A model generated the notes under the pieces. That model ran no database searches. It had not been told where the DNA came from and worked only from the letters and a program-made list of their open reading frames with translations. 6,218 bases of DNA, from the NCBI GenBank assembly GCA_023416895.1, contig JAEZGQ010000122.1, forward strand, positions 1 through 6,218, written 5' to 3'. A program made the translations under genes and the position numbers. Positions 1 to 5,656 of this stretch are shown here, piece by piece; positions within the stretch are counted from its first letter, which is position 1, and the number at the start of each line of letters is the position of its first letter. Source of the stretch: Bacillota bacterium. Lineage in GTDB: Bacteria > Bacillota > Clostridia > Christensenellales > CAG-138.

Positions 1-429
1 GGGCTTTTGATGAGCGTCCTCAAACCGTCCGATTGTTTCGGCGCGGCAACCATGTTTTTAAGCGGTGCCGAGGCCGCCACACAGGTGCGTACGCGACGCG
101 GCTGCAAGGTTTTGTTTTTCCAAGAAGAATGGCTTAAAACCCTCATGCGCGAAAACTTCGCGTTTGCGGAGCGCTACATCGCCTACCTCACCGAGCGCGT
201 GCATTTTCTCACCGACCGCATCGAGAGCATCGCCTCGCCGACGGCGGCGGAAAAGCTTTATAGCCACCTCGCGCAAAGCGCGCAAAACGGCATCGTTCGC
301 CTGCCGCACGGCATGCGCGCGCTCGCCGGCACGCTTAGCATCAGCCGCGCCTCGCTCTACCGCGTTATGGATGAGCTTGAAGAGCAGGGCAAAATAAAAC
401 GCGAGGGAAATACCATCTATTTATTGTAA
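1..429 (+). CDS. Crp/Fnr-family transcriptional regulator, C-terminal part (5' end outside window)
   Basis: The frame is open from the first base, so the gene starts to the left and the TTG/ATG codons near position 7 are internal. The visible 142 codons begin in the last strands of the cyclic-nucleotide-binding-like beta-roll (VLKPSDCFGAATMF resembles the family's VLxPGDxFGE segment). They continue through a long dimerisation helix (about ENFAFAERYIAYLTERVHFL) and end in a winged helix-turn-helix. In the latter, GMRALAGTLSISRASLYRVM carries the recognition helix, followed by the wing GKIKREGNTIYLL. Family members bind DNA as dimers and sense a ligand, redox state or gas through the N-terminal domain. 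That domain is mostly missing here, so the signal is unknown. The stop lies 12 nt before the substrate-binding-protein gene, so the regulator is probably cotranscribed with, and likely controls, the ABC importer. The fold assignment is firm; the subfamily is not known. Confidence 0.87.
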   Translation, partial: GLLMSVLKPSDCFGAATMFLSGAEAATQVRTRRGCKVLFFQEEWLKTLMRENFAFAERYIAYLTERVHFLTDRIESIASPTAAEKLYSHLAQSAQNGIVRLPHGMRALAGTLSISRASLYRVMDELEEQGKIKREGNTIYLL

Positions 430-434
430 GGGGG
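428..434 (+). promoter_or_regulatory. Shine-Dalgarno of the substrate-binding protein gene
   Basis: AAGGGGG lies 7 nt before the ATG at 442 and overlaps the regulator's TAA stop. This supports the chosen start and translation as part of one transcript with the regulator. Confidence 0.6.
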
Positions 435-441
435 TTCACCG

Positions 442-1395
442 ATGTTCAAAAAAATGACCGTCGCGGTTCTGGCCGCGCTCCTTCTCGCAGGCAGTTTGCT
501 CGGTTGCGCCGCGCAAACGGACAATACCGCCATTCGCATTGCCGCGCTCAAAGGCCCCACGGGCATGGGCCTTGTGGCGCTGATGGGACAGGAATACCAA
601 AGCCTTTATAACATTACTCTTTCCGGCGCGCCCGACGAGGTGAGCGCAAGCTTCATTTCCGGCGAAACGGATGTTGCCGCCGTACCCATCAACCTCGCTT
701 CTGTGCTTTACAACAAGCTTCAGGGCGAGGCGGTGATGATCGCGGTGAACACGCTCGGCGTGCTCTATGTGCTTGAAAACGGCGAAACCGTAAACAGCAT
801 TGCCGATTTGAGCGGCAAAACACTTTACGCCACCGGACAAGGCTCCACGCCGGAATACATCCTTTCCTATCTGCTTGAGAAAAACGGCCTTTCCGATGTA
901 ACGGTGGAATACAAGGCCGAGCACAGCGAGCTTGCAACCCTTATGGCATCGGGAGAGGCAACGCTTGGCATGCTTCCCGAGCCCAACGTTTCCGCCGTTA
1001 TGGCGCAGAACGAAAACGTGCGCATTGCGCTCGACCTTACCGCCGAGTGGGAAAAGGTAAGCGACACGCCGCTCGTGCAGGGCTGCCTTGTTGTGAGAAA
1101 GGCGTTTTTAACCGAGCACGAAGCCGCCGTAACGCGCTTTTTGAAGGACTACGCCGCCTCCGTTGCCTACGTGAACGACCATCATCAGGAAGCCGCCGCG
1201 CTCATGGAGCAGTACGGCATTCTCCCCTCCGCCGCCGTGGCGCAAAAGGCCATCTCCAACTCGAACATCGTATGCCTTACGGGCGACGAAATGAAAGCCG
1301 CTTCGTCGGCCATGCTTCAAGTGCTTTTTGACTTCAACCCCAAGAGCGTGGGCGGCGCGTTGCCCGACGACACGCTTTATTACACCGCCAAATGA
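442..1395 (+). CDS. ABC transporter substrate-binding lipoprotein, NitT/TauT (SsuA-like) family
   Basis: This 317-residue extracellular solute-binding lipoprotein would deliver a small substrate to the permease/ATPase encoded next. Residues 1-21 form a lipoprotein signal peptide (basic MFKK, hydrophobic core, lipobox LLGC), with Cys22 as the predicted lipidated residue. The mature part opens with IRIAALKGPTGMGLVALM (32-49), typical of the NMT1/SsuA-like binding fold. It continues with the domain-switch segment around GETDVAAVPINLASVLY (74-90) and IADLSGKTLYATGQGSTPEYIL (120-141). GEATLGMLPEPNVSAVM (171-187) is where the family contacts ligand from the second lobe. The length is normal. The stop overlaps the permease start (ATGA at 1392-1395), giving translational coupling. 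Family members bind nitrate, sulfonates, taurine or thiamine precursors. Nothing visible identifies the ligand here, so naming it ssuA or tauA would be a guess. Confidence 0.9.
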   Translation: MFKKMTVAVLAALLLAGSLLGCAAQTDNTAIRIAALKGPTGMGLVALMGQEYQSLYNITLSGAPDEVSASFISGETDVAAVPINLASVLYNKLQGEAVMIAVNTLGVLYVLENGETVNSIADLSGKTLYATGQGSTPEYILSYLLEKNGLSDVTVEYKAEHSELATLMASGEATLGMLPEPNVSAVMAQNENVRIALDLTAEWEKVSDTPLVQGCLVVRKAFLTEHEAAVTRFLKDYAASVAYVNDHHQEAAALMEQYGILPSAAVAQKAISNSNIVCLTGDEMKAASSAMLQVLFDFNPKSVGGALPDDTLYYTAK

Positions 1396-2132
1396 AGCGC
1401 GCACGGAATTTTTTAAAAAAAGCGGGCATCGCGCTTTTGTACCTTGCTGTTTGGCAGCTAATTTCACTGGCGAAGGGAAACGAGTTTTTGCTCCCTTCGC
1501 CCGTTTCCACGTTCAAAAGCCTTGTTTCGCTCATGGGAACCGCTACCTTTTATTGGAGTGTTCTATCGAGCCTTGCGCGCGTTGCGGGCGGGTTCGTGCT
1601 CGGCACAGTTTTCGGCACGTTTCTTGGGCTTCTTACCGGATTTTCTAAGGTCGCGGGCGAGCTGTTAAGCCCGCTCAAGGGAATTCTCAAAGCCACGCCC
1701 GTTGCATCGTTCATCATTTTGGTGCTTTTGTGGCTGAACAAGAGCGTTGCGCCGCTCGTGGCGATGTTTGTTATGGTGACGCCGCTCATTTGGGCGAGCG
1801 TGGACGCGGGCGTTCGTGCAACCGACAAAAACCTTTTGGAAACGGCGCGCCTTTTCAAGCTCCCCCGTCATAAAACGCTTCTCAACATTTACCTGCCCTC
1901 GCTTTTGCCGCAGTACCTTGCCTCCTGCACCACGGCGCTTGGGTTTGCTTGGAAGGCCGGCATTGCTGCGGAGGTGATTGCGCAGCCCGCACAATCCATC
2001 GGCCGTGGGCTTTACGAAAGCAAAATCTACATCGAAACGCCGGAGCTTTTCGCGTGGACGCTGGTGGTCATTTTGTTGAGCATGGCGTTTGAACAGCTTG
2101 TTGCCGCGCTTTTGGGGAGGATACGCGCATGA
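1392..2132 (+). CDS. ABC transporter permease, NitT/TauT (SsuC-like) family
   Basis: This 246-residue integral membrane protein would form the channel of the importer, probably as a homodimer. Hydrophobic segments lie near residues 12-27, 60-85, 103-116, 120-138, 178-197 and 220-242, which fits the six-helix BPD_transp_1 fold. The cytoplasmic loop at 150-174 (ETARLFKLPRHKTLLNIYLP and onward) is the EAA coupling motif that docks on the ATPase. The usual Gly of EAA-x3-G is replaced by Lys156, whereas the Leu-Pro that closes the motif is kept (LP 168-169). The family's GFAWKAGIAAEVIA-type segment is at 184-197. The gene starts inside the stop of the previous gene (ATGA) with no convincing Shine-Dalgarno, so it is probably translated by coupling. 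It ends in a second ATGA overlap with the ATPase gene. Length and context are normal for this family. Confidence 0.92.
   Translation: MKRARNFLKKAGIALLYLAVWQLISLAKGNEFLLPSPVSTFKSLVSLMGTATFYWSVLSSLARVAGGFVLGTVFGTFLGLLTGFSKVAGELLSPLKGILKATPVASFIILVLLWLNKSVAPLVAMFVMVTPLIWASVDAGVRATDKNLLETARLFKLPRHKTLLNIYLPSLLPQYLASCTTALGFAWKAGIAAEVIAQPAQSIGRGLYESKIYIETPELFAWTLVVILLSMAFEQLVAALLGRIRA
2114..2120 (+). promoter_or_regulatory. Shine-Dalgarno of the ABC ATPase gene
   Basis: GGGGAGG lies within the end of the permease gene, 8 nt before the ATG at 2129. It supports that start and gives the ATPase its own ribosome entry in addition to coupling. Confidence 0.65.
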
Positions 2133-2686
2133 TCCTTCTACATGACGTCTGCTGTGCTTACGACGGAAAAACCGTGCTGCAAAACCTTACCCTCGCGCTT
2201 CCGAAAGGCGGCACCGTGGCGCTCACGGGGCCATCCGGCACGGGCAAGACCACGCTTTTAAAGCTGCTCGCAGGGCTTATCACACCCGTTTCGGGCCATA
2301 TTGAGGGCTTGGGCGGCAAGCGTGTTTCCATGGTGTTTCAAGAAGACAGGCTTCTCCCCTGGCGAACCGCGTTTGAAAACGTTGCGCTTTTTTGCGATGA
2401 CGAAATGCTTGCACGGGAAACGCTTGTAAGGCTAGAACTATCGGACGCGCTCGACAAGCGCCCATCGGAGCTTTCGGGCGGCATGCAGCGGCGCGTGGCG
2501 CTCGCGCGGGCGCTTTGCTACGGCGGGGATATTTTGCTTCTCGACGAGCCGTTCAAGGGGCTTGACGATGCGCTCAAGATTCGCGTCGCCAAACAGGTAA
2601 AAGGCGCGTTCCCCCTTACGGTGCTCGCCACGCACGACATGGCGGAGGCGGGGCTACTGGGTGCGGTGCAACGCGTGGAGCTATAA
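2129..2686 (+). CDS. ABC transporter ATP-binding protein, NitT/TauT (SsuB-like) family, short form
   Basis: This cytoplasmic ATPase would power the importer. All nucleotide-binding motifs are intact: Walker A GPSGTGKT (34-41), Q-loop VFQEDRLLPW (69-78, Gln71), signature LSGGMQ (115-120), Walker B DILLLDEP (134-141, catalytic Glu140), D-loop GLDD (144-147) and switch His169 in LATHD. The LLPW after the Q-loop is typical of the SsuB/TauB group. The protein is only 185 residues, whereas this group usually has about 240-260. The linker between Q-loop and signature is short, and the chain stops soon after the switch histidine, so the C-terminal helical tail is missing. No frameshift is apparent: the reading frame closes cleanly with TAA just ahead of a terminator. 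It is therefore probably a functional compact ATPase and not a fragment. It is the last gene of the operon. Confidence 0.92.
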   Translation: MILLHDVCCAYDGKTVLQNLTLALPKGGTVALTGPSGTGKTTLLKLLAGLITPVSGHIEGLGGKRVSMVFQEDRLLPWRTAFENVALFCDDEMLARETLVRLELSDALDKRPSELSGGMQRRVALARALCYGGDILLLDEPFKGLDDALKIRVAKQVKGAFPLTVLATHDMAEAGLLGAVQRVEL

Positions 2687-2719
2687 AAAGAACGCTGTCC
2701 GCAAGAATTCAAAAATGAG

Positions 2720-2752
2720 GCGCATGCTCTTTATAAAGGGCATGCGCTTTTT
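2720..2752 (+). terminator. Intrinsic terminator of the regulator-ABC operon
   Basis: GCGCATGC (2720-2727) pairs with GCATGCGC (2740-2747). The stem continues through a T-G wobble (2728/2739) and CTTT/AAAG towards the apex, and T5 follows at 2748-2752. An outer pair GCAAGAA (2701-2707) / TTCTTGC (2751-2757) and A5 (2711-2715) opposite the T-tract could lengthen the structure and allow some termination in the other direction. It lies 33 nt after the ATPase stop. Confidence 0.88.
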
Positions 2753-2870
2753 CTTGCAGAAAAACAAAACCCAGGATATATAAAATCGTACTTTTACGGA
2801 TTCCCCGTTTAACGCAAGGCGCAAAGCGGCATTGTTTGAGAATTTTCTTGAGCGGCAAAACTGCCGTCAT

Positions 2871-2898
2871 TTTTCACCGCTGTTTTCTGTTATATAAA
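2871..2898 (+). promoter_or_regulatory. Possible sigma-70-type promoter for the lipoprotein gene
   Basis: TATAAA (2893-2898, 5 of 6 to the -10 consensus) lies 16 nt after TTTTCA (2871-2876, 4 of 6 to the -35 consensus). This would give a leader of about 60 nt. The spacing is acceptable and the region is AT-rich, but the -35 is weak. Another AT-rich box near 2777-2786 is an alternative. A small hairpin, CGGCA/TGCCG (2853-2866), followed by ATTTTT lies just upstream. Confidence 0.35.
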
Positions 2899-2968
2899 AG
2901 AGCCATCTTGTTCTGCTGGCAACTCTTTGAACATTCCCCCCATCCCATCTTTTGCTTGGAGGAAATTT

Positions 2969-3862
2969 ATGCGCCAAAACATCAAGGCCTTTTTGATCGC
3001 GCTGCTCATTCCCCTGCTTTTTTTTAGCGGTTGCGGCACGCCACAGGATACGCCTATCACGACGCCTTCCGTGACGGATTCCTTAACGGAGGAATCGTTT
3101 TTGGAGGCAGTTGACGAGTTTTCGAGCAATTATGGAGATACCGTCTTTGACGAACTATCCTCCCCGCCCCCGGCCTATACAGAAGCGGAGTTGGCGGAAA
3201 TGACGGAGGCAGAAAGGCTGATTGCTACCATTCCGTATGAGCAAAACCTTGCGTACGACGAGGCATACTGCTGTAGGCTAGAATCGGACGGTTCACTTGT
3301 GCTTATCATGGGCATCGGGCAGGTCGATACGGTGGAAAAGGTAAAATATCTTTTTCCGAATGTCGAGATACGTGAGCAGATCGGTGACTACCGGCTGACA
3401 GAGCTCAACATAAACGGCAACTGCTATTACAATGCTTGTATGCCCGTTGTGGAGCACAACAGCACATTTCAAGAGGGTGAACGGTACCATGTCGAGCTGC
3501 CCGCGCCCGGACTGGAGCTGGGGATCATAAACCTTCAATATGAAAATGGGGAGATAGCGCAGTACATCTCAATATTACTCCTCGGCAGCCCCCACGGAGA
3601 AAGGCTTAGCAAATACAAAGAAGGCACTGCCGAACTGGGCAGTGAGTTTGAACGGTATTATGTGCGCTTTACTGCCGAAATGAATGATGCCGGCTACAAC
3701 GGCGCGGTGTATGCAGGTGAGAGCGCGGGCTTCGTGAGTTTGTACAGCTTCAAGCCGGGCACCTACTTTAGTGCCCTTTACGACGCAAACGAATTTGCCT
3801 CGCTACTGCGCGAGTTTGACCTGCCCTCCATGCTTGCCGGGGCGCAAAAGGCGAACGGATAA
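2969..3862 (+). CDS. Putative lipoprotein of unknown function
   Basis: A 297-residue protein that I do not recognise. The start at 2969 is chosen because GGAGG (2958-2962) sits 6 nt ahead and a complete lipoprotein signal follows: MRQNIK, a hydrophobic stretch at 7-20, and lipobox FSGC with predicted lipidated Cys22. An in-frame ATG at 2927 would put 14 extra residues before the signal and has no ribosome site. After Cys22 comes a Thr/Pro/Ser/Glu-rich acidic linker to about residue 75, then what looks like a globular domain of mixed alpha/beta character (about 78-290). That domain has Tyr-rich strands and two adjacent Cys near 100 (YCCRLES). No catalytic motif is evident. It is probably anchored on the outer face of the membrane. 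It stands alone between two terminators and does not belong to the importer operon. Its third-position GC looks lower than in the neighbouring genes, which may hint at a different history. Confidence 0.8.
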   Translation: MRQNIKAFLIALLIPLLFFSGCGTPQDTPITTPSVTDSLTEESFLEAVDEFSSNYGDTVFDELSSPPPAYTEAELAEMTEAERLIATIPYEQNLAYDEAYCCRLESDGSLVLIMGIGQVDTVEKVKYLFPNVEIREQIGDYRLTELNINGNCYYNACMPVVEHNSTFQEGERYHVELPAPGLELGIINLQYENGEIAQYISILLLGSPHGERLSKYKEGTAELGSEFERYYVRFTAEMNDAGYNGAVYAGESAGFVSLYSFKPGTYFSALYDANEFASLLREFDLPSMLAGAQKANG

Positions 3863-3940
3863 GCGCTTGCGATAGAAATGTTTGCAGCTCCTTTGGACGA
3901 CACAGAACCGCGTGGGGCATATTTCTTCAAAAACCAAAGG

Positions 3941-3983
3941 CTTCCGCATTGATTTTGTGATAAAATCGAAACGGAAGTTTTTT
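3941..3983 (+). terminator. Intrinsic terminator after the lipoprotein gene
   Basis: CTTCCG (3941-3946) pairs with CGGAAG (3972-3977), followed by T6 (3978-3983). Within it, GATTTT (3951-3956) pairs with AAAATC (3962-3967) around the loop GTGAT, with a small internal loop between the two stems. Just upstream, CCTTTGG (3890-3896) and CCAAAGG (3934-3940) form another possible pairing. The terminator begins 79 nt after the lipoprotein stop. Confidence 0.8.
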
Positions 3984-4020
3984 GTTTGGGAAAAAGCACT
4001 CGGAGCAGACCGTCAAAAAT

Positions 4021-4198
4021 CCCCTTCGGGGGTTCGGGGGCCATAGCCCCCGGAAGCTTTCAACCGCCGCCGGCGACATGCGCGGTGGCGGCGGAAGGCC
4101 TTGCGAAGCAAGGCTTTCTTCTCAGGAAGCGCCGACCGTGCGAAACGCACAGGCTTTTCCTGCAATCCTCGAAAAAGTATCGCCAGATACTTTTTCGA
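4021..4198. repeat. Array of six short palindromes (hairpin cluster)
   Basis: No gene is seen between 3863 and 4211. After the terminator, this stretch consists almost wholly of hairpins. They are: CCCC-TTCG-GGGG (4021-4032, a UUCG tetraloop in RNA); CGGGGGC/GCCCCCG with loop CATA (4035-4052); CCGCCGCC/GGCGGCGG with a 15-nt loop (4064-4094); GCCTTGC-GAA-GCAAGGC (4098-4114), extended by AAG/TTT and followed by a T-rich run like a terminator; GTGCG-AAA-CGCAC (4138-4150); and TCGAAAAAGTATC/GATACTTTTTCGA with loop GCCA (4169-4198). The density is far above what ordinary leader sequence would give. It may be a composite of dispersed palindromic repeats of this lineage, or a structured leader of the gene at 4212. 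Sequence alone does not decide. Confidence 0.7.
4169..4198. repeat. Perfect 13-bp inverted repeat next to a ribosome binding site
   Basis: The arms at 4169-4181 and 4186-4198 are exact complements around the 4-nt loop GCCA. The structure ends 2 nt before AGGAGG (4201-4206). As RNA it would form a stable hairpin beside the Shine-Dalgarno. As DNA it could be an operator or a dispersed repeat. It has no U-tract outside the stem, so it is not a standard terminator in this position. Confidence 0.75.
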
Positions 4199-4200
4199 CT

Positions 4201-4206
4201 AGGAGG
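4201..4206 (+). promoter_or_regulatory. Shine-Dalgarno of the RNHCP gene
   Basis: A consensus AGGAGG lies 5 nt before the ATG at 4212, which fixes the start. It directly abuts the perfect palindrome upstream. Confidence 0.75.
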
Positions 4207-4211
4207 CCGTT

Positions 4212-4532
4212 ATGGACGATACGCCAAGGTTTGTGATGATCGACGAGCCGTTTTTGTGCCGCGTTTGCGGCTTTGAAGTGAAGCCGCTCGGGTACACCGC
4301 GCGCGACCACTGCCCGTGCTGCCTTTGCTCGCTGCATGTGGATAATTTGCCCGGCGACCGTGCCAACGAATGCGGCGGCGTACTGCGGCCCGTGGGCGTA
4401 GAAATGCAGCGGGGCGAATACAAAATCGTATACCGCTGCGAAAACTGCGGCGAAACCAAGCGCAACAAGGCCGCATCCGACGACGATATGAACCTGATCA
4501 TACGCTTGAGCGCAAACCCGGTCAGGCGGTAG
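4212..4532 (+). CDS. RNHCP domain-containing small putative zinc-binding protein
   Basis: A 106-residue cytoplasmic protein that matches the RNHCP family, named after a conserved Arg-Asn-His-Cys-Pro motif, as I recall it. The order of motifs agrees: FLCRVCG (14-20, Cys16/Cys19), RDHCPCCLCSLHVD (31-44, Cys34/Cys37), PGDR (47-50), ECGGVLRPVGV (53-63) and YRCENCG (74-80, Cys76/Cys79), then an acidic NKAASDDD stretch. The four spaced cysteine pairs or singles suggest one or two structural zinc sites. The second residue of the name motif is Asp here (RDHCP) instead of Asn. As far as I know the family has no established function; a zinc-ribbon-like nucleic-acid or ribosome-associated role would be speculation. 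Start and ribosome site are clear. The gene stands alone, flanked on both sides by hairpin-rich DNA, and is convergent with deoC. No good promoter is visible nearby. Confidence 0.85.
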   Translation: MDDTPRFVMIDEPFLCRVCGFEVKPLGYTARDHCPCCLCSLHVDNLPGDRANECGGVLRPVGVEMQRGEYKIVYRCENCGETKRNKAASDDDMNLIIRLSANPVRR

Positions 4533-4536
4533 TCAA

Positions 4537-4558
4537 AAAAGTGCCGAAACGCACTTTT
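4537..4558 (+). terminator. Hairpin after the RNHCP gene, likely intrinsic terminator
   Basis: AAAAGTGC (4537-4544) pairs with GCACTTTT (4551-4558) around the loop CGAAAC, 4 nt after the stop codon. The U-run is only four and lies within the stem, so termination may be modest. The core GTGCCGAAACGCAC closely resembles the hairpin at 4138-4150 (GTGCGAAACGCAC) upstream of the same gene. Confidence 0.55.
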
Positions 4559-4563
4559 CAAAG

Positions 4564-4689
4564 TTGTACGCCTTGCCTAAATGCTTTGCACTTCCGTGCG
4601 GCAAAGCGTGAAGCGTACAAAAGCCTGCGGCTTCTATTCGTTTTGACGCACAGGTCGTCAAAGGGATTACAGTCAAGGGGTACGCCCTT
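4564..4689. repeat. Second cluster of inverted repeats
   Basis: Four structures lie in a row between the RNHCP gene and the deoC terminator. TTGTACGC (4564-4571) and GCGTACAA (4613-4620) enclose a nested stem built from GCTTTGCAC (4583-4591) against GTGC and AAAGC (4596-4599, 4603-4607). AAGCC-TGC-GGCTT spans 4621-4633. TTTGACG/CGTCAAA is at 4642-4648 and 4656-4662. AAGGG/CCCTT is at 4675-4679 and 4685-4689. No open frame here is credible as a gene. Confidence 0.6.
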
Positions 4690-4719
4690 AACAAACCCTA
4701 AATTTATTAGTCAAACGAA

Positions 4720-4760
4720 AAAGCCATCGGCAAAGTTTTCAAAACCTTACCGATGGCTTT
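4720..4760 (-). terminator. Terminator of deoC, probably bidirectional
   Basis: AAAGCCATCGG (4720-4730) pairs with CCGATGGCTTT (4750-4760), an 11-bp perfect stem. The 19-nt interior can pair further (GTTTT/AAAAC). Read on the minus strand, the stem is followed by TTTTTCG, a good U-tract just past the deoC stop. On the plus strand it is followed by TTTCTTTC, so it can also stop transcripts from the convergent RNHCP gene. Confidence 0.85.
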
Positions 4761-4781
4761 CTTTCTACTACTTCTTATGCT

Positions 4782-5423
<642 letters not shown>

Positions 5424-5429
5424 AAGATG

Positions 5430-5436
5430 CCTCCTT
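5430..5436 (-). promoter_or_regulatory. Shine-Dalgarno of deoC
   Basis: AAGGAGG on the minus strand lies 6 nt ahead of the ATG at 5421-5423 and decides between this start and the longer frame from 5453. Confidence 0.8.
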
Positions 5437-5455
5437 ATAATACCTTTTTCCATAG

Positions 5456-5486
5456 TTCATAGCCGAAACAAAGCGCGCATTATCAA
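5456..5486 (-). promoter_or_regulatory. Possible deoC promoter
   Basis: On the minus strand, TTGATA (5486-5481, 5 of 6 to the -35 consensus) is followed after 19 nt by TATGAA (5461-5456, 4 of 6 to the -10 consensus). The spacer is longer than ideal. Another -10-like box, TATTAT (5442-5437), overlaps the ribosome site and has no partner. This is a tentative call. Confidence 0.3.
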
Positions 5487-5514
5487 AAAAGTGATGAATG
5501 CCACTTGTTTGATA
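5481..5514. promoter_or_regulatory. Imperfect palindrome upstream of deoC, candidate operator
   Basis: TATCAAAAAAGTG (5481-5493) and CACTTGTTTGATA (5502-5514) pair at 12 of 13 positions around an 8-nt centre. The left arm contains the possible -35 box of deoC, where a bound repressor would block transcription. A smaller palindrome, GTTTGATAACAAAC (5507-5520), overlaps the right arm. No U-tract follows on either strand, so a terminator is unlikely. I do not recognise it as the site of a known regulator. Confidence 0.45.
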
Positions 5515-5656
5515 ACAAACGCCGGCGCATGAATAGGATACCATGTGCCGACGCGTCTGACAAACGGTATTTGCGCGAAAAATGCCGCGGGGCGGCAGGA
5601 TGCCATCGATTTTCTTCGACGCGAGGAATGTAAAATCCGCATTCTCTCAGCATAGA

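Noticed and set aside
58..309. Minus-strand frame within the Crp/Fnr gene
   Set aside because: It is a shadow of the regulator in GC-rich sequence, without a ribosome site or recognisable product.
2927..2968. Longer start for the lipoprotein gene at the in-frame ATG at 2927
   Set aside because: It would place 14 residues before the signal peptide and has no ribosome site, while 2969 has GGAGG at correct spacing and a proper signal sequence.
4021..4200. Known riboswitch or T-box leader before the RNHCP gene
   Set aside because: None of the conserved cores I know of could be recognised; only simple independent hairpins are visible.
4021..4689. Integron attC-type cassette around the RNHCP gene
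   Set aside because: No integrase and no attC core sites could be recognised; the hairpins differ in sequence and layout on the two sides.
5424..5453. Longer deoC start at 5453
   Set aside because: The extra ten residues run through the Shine-Dalgarno of the better start and are not part of the DeoC fold.
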